Shown here in pieces: positions 53,501-61,980 of a DNA stretch of 64,000 nucleotides. Source of the DNA: an uncultured Clostridia bacterium (GTDB taxonomy: Bacteria > Bacillota > Clostridia > TANB77 > CAG-508). A model generated the notes under the pieces. The model was not told the DNA's origin, ran no database searches, and was given only the letters and a program-made list of their open reading frames with translations. A program made the position numbers and the translations under genes. The DNA lies in assembly GCA_947601495.1 (NCBI GenBank), contig CANQGE010000003.1, positions 1-64,000 of the forward strand, written 5' to 3'. Every line of letters starts with the position of its first letter. Within the stretch, counting starts at the first letter, position 1.

Positions 53501-55102
53501 TCCAATTATTCTTGCTTTTTCTCCCAAATCTAGTCTATCTGTTATTTCTGTAACTTTTCCTTTAGACTTTTCTATCTCATCATCTATTTCTTTTCGTCTT
53601 GTTAAAAGCCCTTCTTTTTCCTTTAGTAAGTCTTCTCTTCTTTTACTGCCACTTTCTGTAGTAATTGTTTCTTCAGATCTTCTATAACTTTCTAATCTTA
53701 GTTCTAAAATTCTTATTCTGGTTTCAAGGTCTTCTATTAATTCTTTAGATGATGTACTTCTTTTCTTTTTACTTCTTTCTGCTTCAAGTCTAAATTGTAA
53801 AATTCTAAGTTGTTCTTCATAAAATTCGATTGTTGTTTTGCTTCCTTTAGAAGTATTTTGACCATTTTGTAACATTTGAGCTTTTTCTTTTCTTAAGTCT
53901 TCAAGTTCTTTTCTTCTATCTGCTAATTGTTTCTCTAATTCTGTTCTTTGTGGATTTTGTTTTTCCTCTCTAGCAATTTCTCTTCTTGTTATTTTTACAA
54001 CTCTATATGTGGTTACTGAACCATCATCCATACCATCTGCACCATCATACTCTATGCTATATAATTCGGGATCGTATTCTTCGCCTTTTTTTTCAAGCTC
54101 TTCTTTAAGTCTTGAAATAATATATTCGTCTCTCTCTTTTTCTGTTCTTATGTATTCTGGTACAAATATATTTTCTAAAACTACTTCCTCAATTTCTTCT
54201 GTAGCATTTTCTTCATGTTCAGCTTTTTGTTGTAGTTCAGCTAATTCTTTGTTTAATTTGTCATTTTCAGCATTAAGTCTAGCTCTTTCTGCAAATGATA
54301 CTGCCCATATTTCAGAATCTCTATCTGATTTATCCATATCTTCTGATAATGTTCTTATCAAGTCATTATTTCTACGAATTTGTTCATTAATACTATTTAT
54401 TCTAGCTCTTTCCTCTTCTGTTAATTCTCCACGGCTGGGTCCGTCATTATCATTTCCTAATTCTGATAATTGTCTTTCTAATTCTGCAATTTCAGCTTCT
54501 TTTTCTGAAATTCTTCTATCTATATCTGTTGTATCAACTGTAGCTTCGTCTCTATTTTCATTTCTTACAGAATTAAGTGTTTCCTGTAATGTTCTAATGC
54601 TATGCTCTAATTCTGTAATTTCTGCTCTATATCTTTCTCTTGTTTCTTCTCTAGTATTTTCTCTTTTAATAACCCTATTTCTTTTTTTAATTTCTTCTTC
54701 TAATTCTGTAATTAAAGCTGTAATTTCTTCTTCTGAAATTCTTGTAACTACAGTTGTTCCATCTTGACTAATTCCGTCTAATTCAGAATCAATCTCTTTA
54801 ATTCTTTCATCAATTTTTTTACGTTCTTCTAATAAAGCTCTTATGTCTGGATCAGTGGAACTTAATTCTGAAATTTCAATTACACCACTTATATTATCTA
54901 ATAAACGATGTAAAATATGGTCATAATCATCAGCTTCTGGTATATCTAGTTGAACGTGTTCTTCATTTGAAACAAGTCCAGCAACTTGTTCTAATAAATT
55001 TCTAGCCGCTGTAATATCTTTTTTAGCAACAATTTCATTAATTTGTCTAATTACGCCGTCAAAATCTGTGAGCAACCTTTCTAAAGTAATTTCTTCTTCC
55101 AT
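50570..55102 (-). CDS. Giant coiled-coil protein of unknown function, 1,510 residues
   Basis: I do not recognise the family. Residues 1 to about 730 are nearly continuous charged coiled coil (IRQINEIVAKKDITAARNLL; ELERQLSELGNDNDG). A globular segment follows near 740-900. A hydrophobic Ala/Gly/Ile segment near 920-970 (VVVGGIAAAAAVAPIALVPIG) could span the membrane, and another at about 1,422-1,440 is Ala/Gly rich. The C-terminus is acidic and His rich (EEEEHHDDDDRDEH). No signal peptide is present. A 53-residue gene is immediately upstream and probably cotranscribed. It has an SD AAAGGAAAA. A structural or septum-associated role is speculation. Confidence 0.65.
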   Translation of the reverse strand: MEEEITLERLLTDFDGVIRQINEIVAKKDITAARNLLEQVAGLVSNEEHVQLDIPEADDYDHILHRLLDNISGVIEISELSSTDPDIRALLEERKKIDERIKEIDSELDGISQDGTTVVTRISEEEITALITELEEEIKKRNRVIKRENTREETRERYRAEITELEHSIRTLQETLNSVRNENRDEATVDTTDIDRRISEKEAEIAELERQLSELGNDNDGPSRGELTEEERARINSINEQIRRNNDLIRTLSEDMDKSDRDSEIWAVSFAERARLNAENDKLNKELAELQQKAEHEENATEEIEEVVLENIFVPEYIRTEKERDEYIISRLKEELEKKGEEYDPELYSIEYDGADGMDDGSVTTYRVVKITRREIAREEKQNPQRTELEKQLADRRKELEDLRKEKAQMLQNGQNTSKGSKTTIEFYEEQLRILQFRLEAERSKKKRSTSSKELIEDLETRIRILELRLESYRRSEETITTESGSKRREDLLKEKEGLLTRRKEIDDEIEKSKGKVTEITDRLDLGEKARIIGDKIFKTAQIREELAERGVTREEFLEFYTRAREKARANIEDLDKKYTEIKDALSEIIVDKESKGKNLHSQYREAKTDEEKIAVLEKIRKNVVASHKYDDILAKRGISGEITTKEQAEQFESFYTELIKEIDDQLAQLRTEADNQRENIQILSREIQIIKDEMKTIEVAGKDVESIERSVEDEKALRARQIRATVFGDPEMEQEWDKTVKRFISHRIVAKEPYSYIGSDGERHEITYQTMEDYVEDGSTYDSDARFLNLAEYRRYLENVSKYEASGGDPLALDLSGHDFDEYRRLEAETPGSGKELLDRIISEQKDYVRTFHGFTNEHAVRYANHRTAGSTLQGMLPVRGELPTTTKLKNAATNTLRFFGIRKPQFSMTNSKGEKVSTPVGGALTLATDAVVVGGIAAAAAVAPIALVPIGIGYAAKGIVTLGNVMAGRRDLKNHGTEIEQNLPTLAHPSARDKEVARREYYRDVEKYSRLRSWFRAKVDRVVTRKRALETQEKIVKRSVEKSNAIIDERSARTIANARENLRKAEANQQVRQENTRAEIRGQDFYNRTVADPDSVDKDQALEDSAARAALHSHGKGYDSDEKRDSEKYQKPDEQLKKTQELGEIKTEGGTTSVAGITEAQKYRAGMETQDTKNRVYTMILTTAGNLGFAALRNRLTKEVVGPDKETTKQEAVYEDKEVYESRPVTEERTQYTLNSRTLAEQEKSMVGRDDVWNPNCRTTNLEGKNLDNVNGIVLRTRDANGKVIEVSFSDNPCLKAGKHVQVMDKSVELTGMSVEDAIRTLREKNPTHFAEYLKEAGLSPDATDAEIGVHAIQNGEFFTQSGMNGWQEVLPTNLGAEIVEVPTGEMADVLVGTEKVLKGYRDVTETIPGDVTTVFSPEAAVKAAAVGAGAGAAVSAVDALHEAAHPTDKAMQGSFEDKNPDLYVSKLAKIAQDEYDRTHGKDSRRSTTEGHTAEEEEHHDDDDRDEH

Positions 55103-55131
55103 AATACTATTTTTCCTTTCTTTTAATACAA

Positions 55132-55293
55132 TTATTTTTCATCTTCTATTTTGATTAATTTTTCTAGTTTAACTTTCATTTTTTCAACCAAAAACAAATA
55201 TCCCATTAGCTCTTCATTTGAAGCACCTTCTAATGTATAAGCATCCATCTCATCGCTTATTTCTTTAATTTTTTTCCCTAAATCGTTTTCCAT
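55132..55293 (-). CDS. Small coiled-coil protein, 53 residues
   Basis: This short gene begins with ATG at 55293, 7 nt after AAGGAGG, and ends 29 bp before the giant coiled-coil gene. The product is acidic and helical (MENDLGKKIKEISDEMDAYT start, IKIEDEK end) with no membrane span. The good SD, promoter at 55366-55394 and position support a real gene. Function is unknown; it may partner the large protein. Confidence 0.65.
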   Translation of the reverse strand: MENDLGKKIKEISDEMDAYTLEGASNEELMGYLFLVEKMKVKLEKLIKIEDEK

Positions 55294-55365
55294 AAAATAC
55301 CTCCTTAATATATATATAATTTAATTTTTTCTACTCTTAATTAAAAACCGCACTATACATAATAT

Positions 55366-55394
55366 ATTTTATCATCTTAAAACCTTTTTGTAAA
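55366..55394 (-). promoter_or_regulatory. Promoter of the 53-residue and giant coiled-coil genes
   Basis: TTTACA, a 17-bp spacer and TAAAAT on the minus strand, 73 nt upstream of the small gene. Confidence 0.65.
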
Positions 55395-55448
55395 GGCTTT
55401 TTTAAAAATTTTATGCTATTTTCTAAGTTATTTTTAATTTTTTAAAAA

Positions 55449-56798
55449 TTATGTAAATTTTATGTTTTTAATATTTTTCAAAGCTATCTCTGCAAGTTTT
55501 TTATATTTTTCTTTTTTGTCTTTAATTTTTTCTTCTAACTCTGGCAAAATACCAAAATTTGCATTCATTGGCTGAAACTTATCATTTTCAGTTGAAATAT
55601 AATTTGCTAATGCACCAATTACAGTTTCTTTTGGCATAATTATTTTTGGTTTATTTAAAACCTGATTAGCAGCATTAAGTCCAGCAACTAATCCTGAAGA
55701 AATGGATTCAACATATCCTTCCACTCCTGTTATTTGTCCTGCAAAAAATATATTTGGATTATTTTTTAGCTTGTATGTGTTATCTAATATTTTTGTAGAA
55801 TTAATAAATGTATTTCTATGCATTACGCCATATTTTACAAAATTTGCATTTTCAAGTCCTGGTATTAATGAAAATACTCTTTTTTGTTCTCCAAATTTTA
55901 AATTTGTTTGGAAACCAACAATATTATAGAGATTACCTTCTTTATTATCTTGTCTTAACTGAACAACAGCATAAGGTCTTTTTCCTGTTTTTGGATCATC
56001 AAATCCAACTGGTTTTAAAGGTCCAAATCTTAAAGTATCTATTCCTCTTTTTGCCATTATTTCTATTGGCATGCAACCTTCGAATATTTCTCTTTTTTCA
56101 AAATTATGAAGTGTAACTATTTCTGCATTTATAAGTTCATTATAGAAATGTTCATATTCTTCTTTATTCATTGGAAGATTAATATAACTTTTCTCTTGGT
56201 TTATTAGTCTTTCTTTCCAAATTTCTATATCTTCATCTTTTTTTCTTTCTTGTTCATATCTATTTCCATAAAAAGCTATGTCCATATTTATTGATTCTTT
56301 TTCTATGATTGGTGCTGCTGCATCATAAAAAAATAATTTATCGTTTCCTGTAATTTTTTCTATAGCTTTAGACATTTTTTCTGAAGTAAGAGGTCCTGTA
56401 GCAATAATAACAATCTTATCTTCAGGAATTTCAGTTATTTCTTCTCTTATAACTTCTATATATTCATTTGAATTTATTTGCTTTGTAACTTCTTCTGCAA
56501 ATTTTTCTCTATCTACTGCTAAAGCTTGTCCTGCCGGAACTGCCAAACTATCTGCAATAGGAATTAAATAGCTTCCAAGTCTTCTTAGTTCTTCTTTTAA
56601 AAGTCCACAAGCATTTGTTAGTAAATTTGATTTAAAAGAATTACTGCAAACAATCTCTGCTAAATTTTCATTCGAATGTGCTTCAGAAAATTTTTGTGGT
56701 TTCATCTCATATAATTTAACTTTTATTTTTCTTTTAGCAATTTGAAGTGCAGCCTCACAGCCTGCAAGGCCTCCTCCTATTACAACAATTTCGTTCAT
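55449..56798 (-). CDS. trmFO: tRNA (m5U54) methyltransferase TrmFO, folate dependent
   Basis: TrmFO makes ribothymidine at tRNA position 54 using methylenetetrahydrofolate and FAD. The 449-residue protein has the FAD motif [18 protein letters not shown] at the N-terminus, [34 protein letters not shown] and [12 protein letters not shown] near the end. Conserved Cys in VCSNSFKS is visible. It is monocistronic between ftsL and the coiled-coil operon. Confidence 0.95.
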   Translation of the reverse strand: MNEIVVIGGGLAGCEAALQIAKRKIKVKLYEMKPQKFSEAHSNENLAEIVCSNSFKSNLLTNACGLLKEELRRLGSYLIPIADSLAVPAGQALAVDREKFAEEVTKQINSNEYIEVIREEITEIPEDKIVIIATGPLTSEKMSKAIEKITGNDKLFFYDAAAPIIEKESINMDIAFYGNRYEQERKKDEDIEIWKERLINQEKSYINLPMNKEEYEHFYNELINAEIVTLHNFEKREIFEGCMPIEIMAKRGIDTLRFGPLKPVGFDDPKTGKRPYAVVQLRQDNKEGNLYNIVGFQTNLKFGEQKRVFSLIPGLENANFVKYGVMHRNTFINSTKILDNTYKLKNNPNIFFAGQITGVEGYVESISSGLVAGLNAANQVLNKPKIIMPKETVIGALANYISTENDKFQPMNANFGILPELEEKIKDKKEKYKKLAEIALKNIKNIKFT

Positions 56799-56956
56799 TT
56801 TTCTGCCTTTTTCACTTTATTTCTTTTATATAATACCCTAAAAATCTGTATTTGCATATAAAAAATATGTTACATTTTATTGCGATTTTCATACATTTAT
56901 TAGGGAATCTGGGTTGTATCGCTTTTTATCTTTTTTATTACATTTTTGTCGTCAAA

Positions 56957-56994
56957 AAAAATAGACTTTCCAATTTTATTAGAAAATCTATTTT
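56957..56994 (-). terminator. Terminator of mraZ-rsmH-ftsL
   Basis: AAAATAGA ... GGAAAG and its complement form a stem just past the ftsL stop, followed by TTTTTTTGAC on the minus strand. The 5' arm overlaps the stop codon. Confidence 0.7.
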
Positions 56995-57565
56995 AAAATA
57001 AGTTTGTAATTTTTTCTATAATTATGTCTAACCAGCTTTTTTCGTCATCTATTATAACCTCTTCTGCTTTAGGTTCCGTGTAATCTTTTTTAGGAAGGCT
57101 TATATATTCTATTTGTTTATTATTAAGTTTTTGCATTCCTAATAAATCTTTTGCTTGTTGTTCAATATTACTTAGGTTTATGCTATTTTGAATATTTATT
57201 TCTAATTGATTATTTTCTTTTTTAATTTCAGATATTGTAGCTTTTAAACTTTGTATTTCAGCAAAAGATTCACTAATTTGGGAGTTTCTAAAAATTACGA
57301 AGAATAGTATTGTAAATAGCAGAATGCATTTTATAAAAACAGAAAATTTTGCTCTTGTTTGTAGTTTCTTTTGCTCTTTTTGTTTTGCTTGCTTTGTTTG
57401 CCTTACTTGTTTTGCCTTTTTAGGATTAGCTTTTGTATTTCTGCCTTTGGTAGTTTTAGTAGAACTTTTCTGCACTTGTGTTTTATTTCTCTTTGGTCTA
57501 CTATAGTCTGGTTTTATTTTCCTTGGGTTTGTATCATATTGATAGCCATAATTTCTACCATTCAT
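56993..57565 (-). CDS. ftsL: Cell division protein FtsL
   Basis: FtsL is a bitopic septal protein with FtsB/DivIC and FtsQ/DivIB. The 190-residue protein has a basic cytoplasmic tail of about 80 residues, a membrane helix at about 75-95 (FIKCILLFTILFFVIF) and a coiled coil (FAEIQSLKATISEIKKENNQL). An acidic tail follows. The assignment rests on the fold and on position right after rsmH, since FtsL sequences are poorly conserved. The cytoplasmic tail is longer than usual. Confidence 0.82.
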   Translation of the reverse strand: MNGRNYGYQYDTNPRKIKPDYSRPKRNKTQVQKSSTKTTKGRNTKANPKKAKQVRQTKQAKQKEQKKLQTRAKFSVFIKCILLFTILFFVIFRNSQISESFAEIQSLKATISEIKKENNQLEINIQNSINLSNIEQQAKDLLGMQKLNNKQIEYISLPKKDYTEPKAEEVIIDDEKSWLDIIIEKITNLF

Positions 57566-57665
57566 AATTTTTACCTCCTTTCTTTAGTATTTTTGCTTTA
57601 TATTTATCATTTTTCGTTCTTGAATTTTATAAAGTTTAAATTTCTAGAACTTATATTTTGTGATT

Positions 57666-58592
57666 TTAATTTTTTTCAAAAATTCTTAACTTAGCGCTTT
57701 TACTTCTTGAATTTTCTTCAATTTCTTCTTTGCTTGGCAAAATTGGTTTTTTAGTAATAATTTTTCCTTTTGATTTTGCTCCACACACACAATATGGAAG
57801 TCCTGGTGGACATATGCACTTTCCAGCTGAATCTACAAATGCATTTTTCACAGCTCTATCTTCTAATGAGTGAAATGTTAAAATGCAAAGTCTTCCACCT
57901 GTTTTTAATTTATCTATAGAAGTAACTACTGTATCATATAATGGTTTTATTTCGTTATTTACTTCAATTCGTATTGCTTGAAAAGTTCTTTTTGCTGGAT
58001 GTCCTTCATCTTTTCTTCTTTTTACTACTTCTTCAATAATTGAAACTAATTCTTCTGTTGTTTCTATTTCTTTTTCTTTTCTGTGTTCTACAATTCTTCT
58101 TGCAATTGGCCTAGAAAATTTTTCTTCGCCATATTCATAAATAATTCGTGCAAGTTCTTGTTCACTATAAGTATTTACTACTATTTTAGCTGTTAAGTCT
58201 TGAGATTTATCCATTCTCATATCTAATATTCCATTACCAATATAGCTAAATCCTCTCTTGCTTTCATCAAGTTGGTATGAAGAAACACCTAAGTCTAATA
58301 GTATTCCGTCTACTTTTTCTATGTTTAAATTTTTTAATATATTTTCAATGTTATCATGATTATCATGAACATATTTTACATTTTCAAATTCTTTTAATCT
58401 TTCTTTTGCAACACAAATAGCTTCTTCATCTCTATCAATTCCTATAAGAAGCCCATTTTTTGATATTCGATTTGCAATTTCTTTACTATGACCTGCTCCG
58501 CCCATTGTTCCATCAATATAGATTCCATCGGGTTTTATTTTAAGTCCTTCTATACATTCGTTGAGCATTACTGGCTTATGGTTAAACTCCAA
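57666..58592 (-). CDS. rsmH: 16S rRNA m4C1402 methyltransferase RsmH (MraW)
   Basis: RsmH methylates C1402 in the decoding centre. It has [15 protein letters not shown] at the start, the SAM loop [29 protein letters not shown] and a C-terminal [13 protein letters not shown]. An ATG at 58628 lacks an SD, whereas the TTG at 58592 follows GAGGG by 8 nt and gives the conserved N-terminus (308 residues). It is downstream of mraZ, though 290 bp away. Confidence 0.96.
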   Translation of the reverse strand: MEFNHKPVMLNECIEGLKIKPDGIYIDGTMGGAGHSKEIANRISKNGLLIGIDRDEEAICVAKERLKEFENVKYVHDNHDNIENILKNLNIEKVDGILLDLGVSSYQLDESKRGFSYIGNGILDMRMDKSQDLTAKIVVNTYSEQELARIIYEYGEEKFSRPIARRIVEHRKEKEIETTEELVSIIEEVVKRRKDEGHPAKRTFQAIRIEVNNEIKPLYDTVVTSIDKLKTGGRLCILTFHSLEDRAVKNAFVDSAGKCICPPGLPYCVCGAKSKGKIITKKPILPSKEEIEENSRSKSAKLRIFEKN

Positions 58593-58631
58593 ATTGCTAC
58601 CCTCATAATAAATTTTCCATATTAGCATAAA

Positions 58632-58654
58632 CAGTTGGTAGGTTATACCAACTG
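58632..58654 (-). promoter_or_regulatory. Hairpin upstream of rsmH
   Basis: CAGTTGGTA and TACCAACTG are perfect 9-bp arms with a 5-nt loop, 40 nt upstream of the rsmH start. The minus-strand tail is only TTTATGC, so it is a regulatory stem or a weak terminator. Confidence 0.5.
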
Positions 58655-58676
58655 TCTTGCTAAATTGTTAATTTTT

Positions 58677-58839
58677 TCTTTTGTACTGCTACATTTCATC
58701 TTTTGTGTTTTCAAATCTTTTGTACATATATCTTTTACCTTAGTAAATAAATATATTTCCTCTTTTGTGGATTTTTAATTTAATCTTTAGTAAATTCTAA
58801 AGATTTTATCTTTTGTGCTTTTACATTTTTATCTTTTGT
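58677..58839. repeat. Six ACAAAAGA motifs in the mraZ-rsmH gap
   Basis: TCTTTTGT (ACAAAAGA on the coding strand) occurs six times at 58677, 58699, 58716, 58761, 58809 and 58832 in a 290-bp gap. The gap also holds a perfect hairpin at 58782-58805 (AATCTTTAG / CTAAAGATT). No gene is present. An RNA- or DNA-binding array is possible; AT-rich decay is the alternative. Confidence 0.5.
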
Positions 58840-58882
58840 TTTTTTAGGCTTTATCTTTGGCGTTTATATAAACTTTAGCAAG

Positions 58883-59308
58883 TTATATACCAAGCATTTC
58901 CATTTTTTCAGCAATTTCATCTGCTGAAATATCATCATCTGTATTTTGCCATTTTTGTTTACTCCAAATTTCAATTCTTGAATCCATGCCTATTATAACG
59001 ACTTCTTTTTCAAGTCCAGCAAAGCTTCTCAAATTATTTGAAATTAAGAATCTACCTTGTTTATCTATTTCACAATCCATGGCACCAGCGAAGAAAAATC
59101 TAGAAAAAGCTCTAGCGTCTTTATTAGAAATTGGAAGTGTTCTTAATTTTTGTTCAAAATTTTTCCATTCTTCTAATGAAAAGGCAAATAAGCAACCATC
59201 TAAACCTTTAGTTATTATGAACTTTTCACCTATATCTTCTCTAAGTTTTGCTGGCATAATTAATCTGCCTTTTGTGTCTAGAGAATGTTCATATTCACCA
59301 ATTAGCAA
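58883..59308 (-). CDS. mraZ: Transcriptional regulator MraZ
   Basis: MraZ is an AbrB-like regulator that binds repeats before its own operon and controls the division cluster. The 141-residue protein has two MraZ domains ([22 protein letters not shown] and [18 protein letters not shown]). The start is TTG after AAAGGAG. It is followed by rsmH and ftsL. Three binding repeats lie 27 bp upstream. Confidence 0.95.
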   Translation of the reverse strand: MLIGEYEHSLDTKGRLIMPAKLREDIGEKFIITKGLDGCLFAFSLEEWKNFEQKLRTLPISNKDARAFSRFFFAGAMDCEIDKQGRFLISNNLRSFAGLEKEVVIIGMDSRIEIWSKQKWQNTDDDISADEIAEKMEMLGI

Positions 59309-59330
59309 CTTATATATCTCCTTTCATTAT

Positions 59331-59360
59331 TCTACCACTTTGTTCCACTTCTCTCCACTT
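59331..59360 (-). promoter_or_regulatory. MraZ box, three GTGG repeats
   Basis: CCAC occurs at 59335, 59345 and 59355, that is GTGG every 10 bp on the minus strand (GTGGAGAGAA, GTGGAACAAA, GTGGTAGAAT). This matches the known MraZ target. It lies just downstream of the -10, around the transcription start. Confidence 0.85.
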
Positions 59361-59367
59361 CATCTAA

Positions 59368-59396
59368 ATTTTAATATATAGTATTATATTTTTCAA
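59368..59396 (-). promoter_or_regulatory. Promoter of mraZ-rsmH-ftsL
   Basis: TTGAAA, a 17-bp spacer and TAAAAT on the minus strand, directly upstream of the MraZ box. Confidence 0.75.
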
Positions 59397-59533
59397 GTGT
59401 TTTTTCTCATTTTTTTGTTTTTTAATACAATTGAAATATTACAAAAATATTACAATTTAATAGAGTGTTTGGGAATAGACACTTTTTTATTTATATGTTA
59501 AAATATTGTTAAATTTGAAAAAGGAATATTTTT

Positions 59534-60028
59534 ATGAATAAAACAATATTTTTTGGATTAATTTTAAATTTTATTTTATATATTTTTTGCATTTTACCTA
59601 TAATAATAATTTTCTTTAAAAAGCAAATATATGCAAACAAATCTCGCTTTCTTTTTATTTTTAGTCTTAGTACAATTTTAGAAATTTTTATTTCTTTAAT
59701 TGTTCATTTTTTTGCAAGAAATATTTTTTCTTTTTTTGCAAAAACTCCGGGAATTGTTAATTATGCCGTTTATGCATCAAAAATTATTTTTATAACCGCT
59801 AGTTTATATTCTATTAAATTTTTAGTTCCAGGATTTTTATATAATTATAAAAAAAGTAAATTAACACATAAAAAAACAACGATTCTTTTTTTATCAAAAA
59901 TCGTTGTTAACTTCATATTTATGATTATAGGTTTTATAATTTTCTCTATGAAAGGCTTTTTATATAGTATTCCTCTTTGTGATTTAATTTACGTATTTTT
60001 ATATGTTATTCTTTTTATTCGAACTTAA
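59534..60028 (+). CDS. Hypothetical four-span membrane protein
   Basis: I do not recognise the family. The 164-residue protein is almost entirely hydrophobic with about five spans (LILNFILYIFCILPIIIIFF at the start) and few charges. It has an SD AAAAAGGA. A hairpin, AGTGT ... ACACT followed by T6, lies upstream at about 59463-59487 in its leader. It overlaps the convergent thioredoxin-like gene by 4 bp. Confidence 0.5.
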   Translation: MNKTIFFGLILNFILYIFCILPIIIIFFKKQIYANKSRFLFIFSLSTILEIFISLIVHFFARNIFSFFAKTPGIVNYAVYASKIIFITASLYSIKFLVPGFLYNYKKSKLTHKKTTILFLSKIVVNFIFMIIGFIIFSMKGFLYSIPLCDLIYVFLYVILFIRT

Positions 60029-60576
60029 ATATTATCTGATAAAATATCTAAATTTGCTTGCAAAGCATCTGTTGTACTAAGTCCGGCTTTTGCATTAAAT
60101 ACTTGATTGTCTTTTGTTATATATATTATTGAAGGATATTCAGAAATATTATAGTTTCTTCTTGCCTCTTCATAAAAATCATAATAAATTTCAGATGTAT
60201 AATTTGCTTGAAGATCATTATCTACATCTTTTGTGCAATTAATTACGAAAAAGTTTATTTTATCTAAGTATGAGCCACTTAATTCTTCAAGTCTTTTTAG
60301 TTCTTCTAAAGAATCTTCTGTTGACTTATTTATAAAAAGTAAAACAATTGGAGAATCTTTATAATCTGAAAGTTTAACTTCTGTTCCATCTGCCTTATAA
60401 AATGTAACATCCTTATAAGAAACATTATCTATATCTTTTGTTTTTGAAATTTCAGTAGGCTCTACTTTTTTATTTTCTGGATTATCAAAATAGTATACTT
60501 TTAAACAAAAAATAAGTGTTCCTATAAATAAAATAATAGCTATTATCAAATAAATAATATTTTTTTTGTCTTTCAT
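60025..60576 (-). CDS. Membrane-anchored thioredoxin-like protein
   Basis: The 183-residue protein has a signal anchor (IIYLIIAIILFIGTLIF) and a TlpA/ResA-like thioredoxin fold (KDVTFYKADGTEVKLSDYKDSPIVLLFINK; YPSIIYITKDNQVFNAKAG). The usual CxxC active site is not present: the position reads FINKSTEDS, so it is probably not an oxidoreductase. Substrate or partner is unknown. Confidence 0.75.
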   Translation of the reverse strand: MKDKKNIIYLIIAIILFIGTLIFCLKVYYFDNPENKKVEPTEISKTKDIDNVSYKDVTFYKADGTEVKLSDYKDSPIVLLFINKSTEDSLEELKRLEELSGSYLDKINFFVINCTKDVDNDLQANYTSEIYYDFYEEARRNYNISEYPSIIYITKDNQVFNAKAGLSTTDALQANLDILSDNI

Positions 60577-60682
60577 TTTGCCTCCTTAATTTACTTATGA
60601 TATTTATAATTTTACCAATAAATATTTTAAAAGTAAATATTAAAGTTATATATTATTCTTCGATAAAAGCTATTGTTTTATT

Positions 60683-61795
60683 CTATCTTACCTCTGCAAC
60701 TTGAGGTACAAATTTTCCTTTATATATATTTTGTTTATCATCAAAATTAATTTTTGCGAATTGATATGGAGTAATTGCTTTTTTTTCTTTAAAAAAGTCT
60801 GCTATTTTTTTAGCATCTAGTTTTTCAAATTCGTATCCGCTATATAATTTTCTTTTTTTAGATTTTTCAGGTAGCCCATCAAAATATCTTTTATCTCTCT
60901 CAATTGCTCTTTGAATTTCTATTGCAGGATGTTCTGAATGTCTATATCTATATCCTAACCAATATGGATAAATCTTAGCCATAGCTTCTGGATTTTCATT
61001 TTGAGTTACTATATCTAAGTAGCTTTTTCCTGTAAGCTTATTATAAACATCTTTATCTGTTAAAAATTTTATAAAAGCATGAAATTCTTCTTTTTGTTTT
61101 TTAGTCATTGTTGGTTTATATGGTAACATTGGTTGATGAAAAACTTGATGAGTAAGATAAGCCACAATTTTATTTGGATTCTTTTCTTTCATTTTTCCAA
61201 AAAACAAATTTGTTTGACTAGATTTTGCTTGGCAAGTTCTATGTATATTGAAATTTGGATACATTATATAAGTACAAACCGTTCCATTAGCTTCTGGTTC
61301 GTATCCTAATACACCTTCAACATATGAAATTACATTATCTTCCTGATGTTTCCAAATTTCTTCAATAGAATCTTTATATTGCTCTGTAGCAGAAATAATT
61401 CTTTTAATATCTTTATTTTCGCTTAAATGCCAAAAATCTTCTAAAAATCTTTCTACATCTAAAACTTCTTCATCAGATAAATCATATGTGTATTTTAGCC
61501 TTCTAGCAGCTTCTTTTTTGTATATTTCTTCACCATAGTCTGATGAAATTGGTAGAATTTCTTCAAATATGTTGCTTCCTCTTGAGTTAATGAATTTTTT
61601 ATTTCCAAAGATATTTGGGTGATTATGCATAAATCTTGTTATAGCTGGTGAACTATTAATTACTCCCATTTCTTTATAAAGTTCTTTCTTTTCTGGGCTT
61701 TTTCTTGAATCTAGTCTTGCTTTTATTTCACCATTGATAATATTGCATAATACTGCCATCTTATCTACAGAAAAAATAATTTTTGTTTTTTTCAT
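60683..61795 (-). CDS. Orphan protein, 370 residues
   Basis: No family is recognised. There is no signal peptide or membrane span. The protein is basic and rich in Lys, Tyr and His; a segment YLTHQVFHQPML vaguely recalls a degenerate metalloprotease motif, but HExxH is absent. It contains ARRLKYTYDLSDEEVLDVERF and YWLGYRYRHSEHPAIEIQRAI. Start ATG with AGGAGG. A leader hairpin lies at 61855-61899. Confidence 0.5.
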   Translation of the reverse strand: MKKTKIIFSVDKMAVLCNIINGEIKARLDSRKSPEKKELYKEMGVINSSPAITRFMHNHPNIFGNKKFINSRGSNIFEEILPISSDYGEEIYKKEAARRLKYTYDLSDEEVLDVERFLEDFWHLSENKDIKRIISATEQYKDSIEEIWKHQEDNVISYVEGVLGYEPEANGTVCTYIMYPNFNIHRTCQAKSSQTNLFFGKMKEKNPNKIVAYLTHQVFHQPMLPYKPTMTKKQKEEFHAFIKFLTDKDVYNKLTGKSYLDIVTQNENPEAMAKIYPYWLGYRYRHSEHPAIEIQRAIERDKRYFDGLPEKSKKRKLYSGYEFEKLDAKKIADFFKEKKAITPYQFAKINFDDKQNIYKGKFVPQVAEVR

Positions 61796-61854
61796 AATAT
61801 CCTCCTATATATGTAATTACATTTATAGATTTTAAAAAGCACTTAAGCTATTTA

Positions 61855-61899
61855 GAATACTGTGAATTCCTTACGGAAAAAAAGAATACCGCAATATTC
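61855..61899 (-). promoter_or_regulatory. Leader with alternative hairpins, 370-residue gene
   Basis: On the minus strand GAATA...TATTC can form a small stem followed by TTTTTTT, while TTGCGG can pair with CCGTAA and GAATATTGCG with the distant TGTGAATTC end. These are mutually exclusive folds. The stems are short, so this is tentative. Confidence 0.3.
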
Positions 61900-61980
61900 A
61901 ATTTTATTTTAGCACAAATTTTAAAGAAAATAAATACATTTTTGTAATTTTTTTGTAAATTTTTCAAAAAAAGCTATTTT

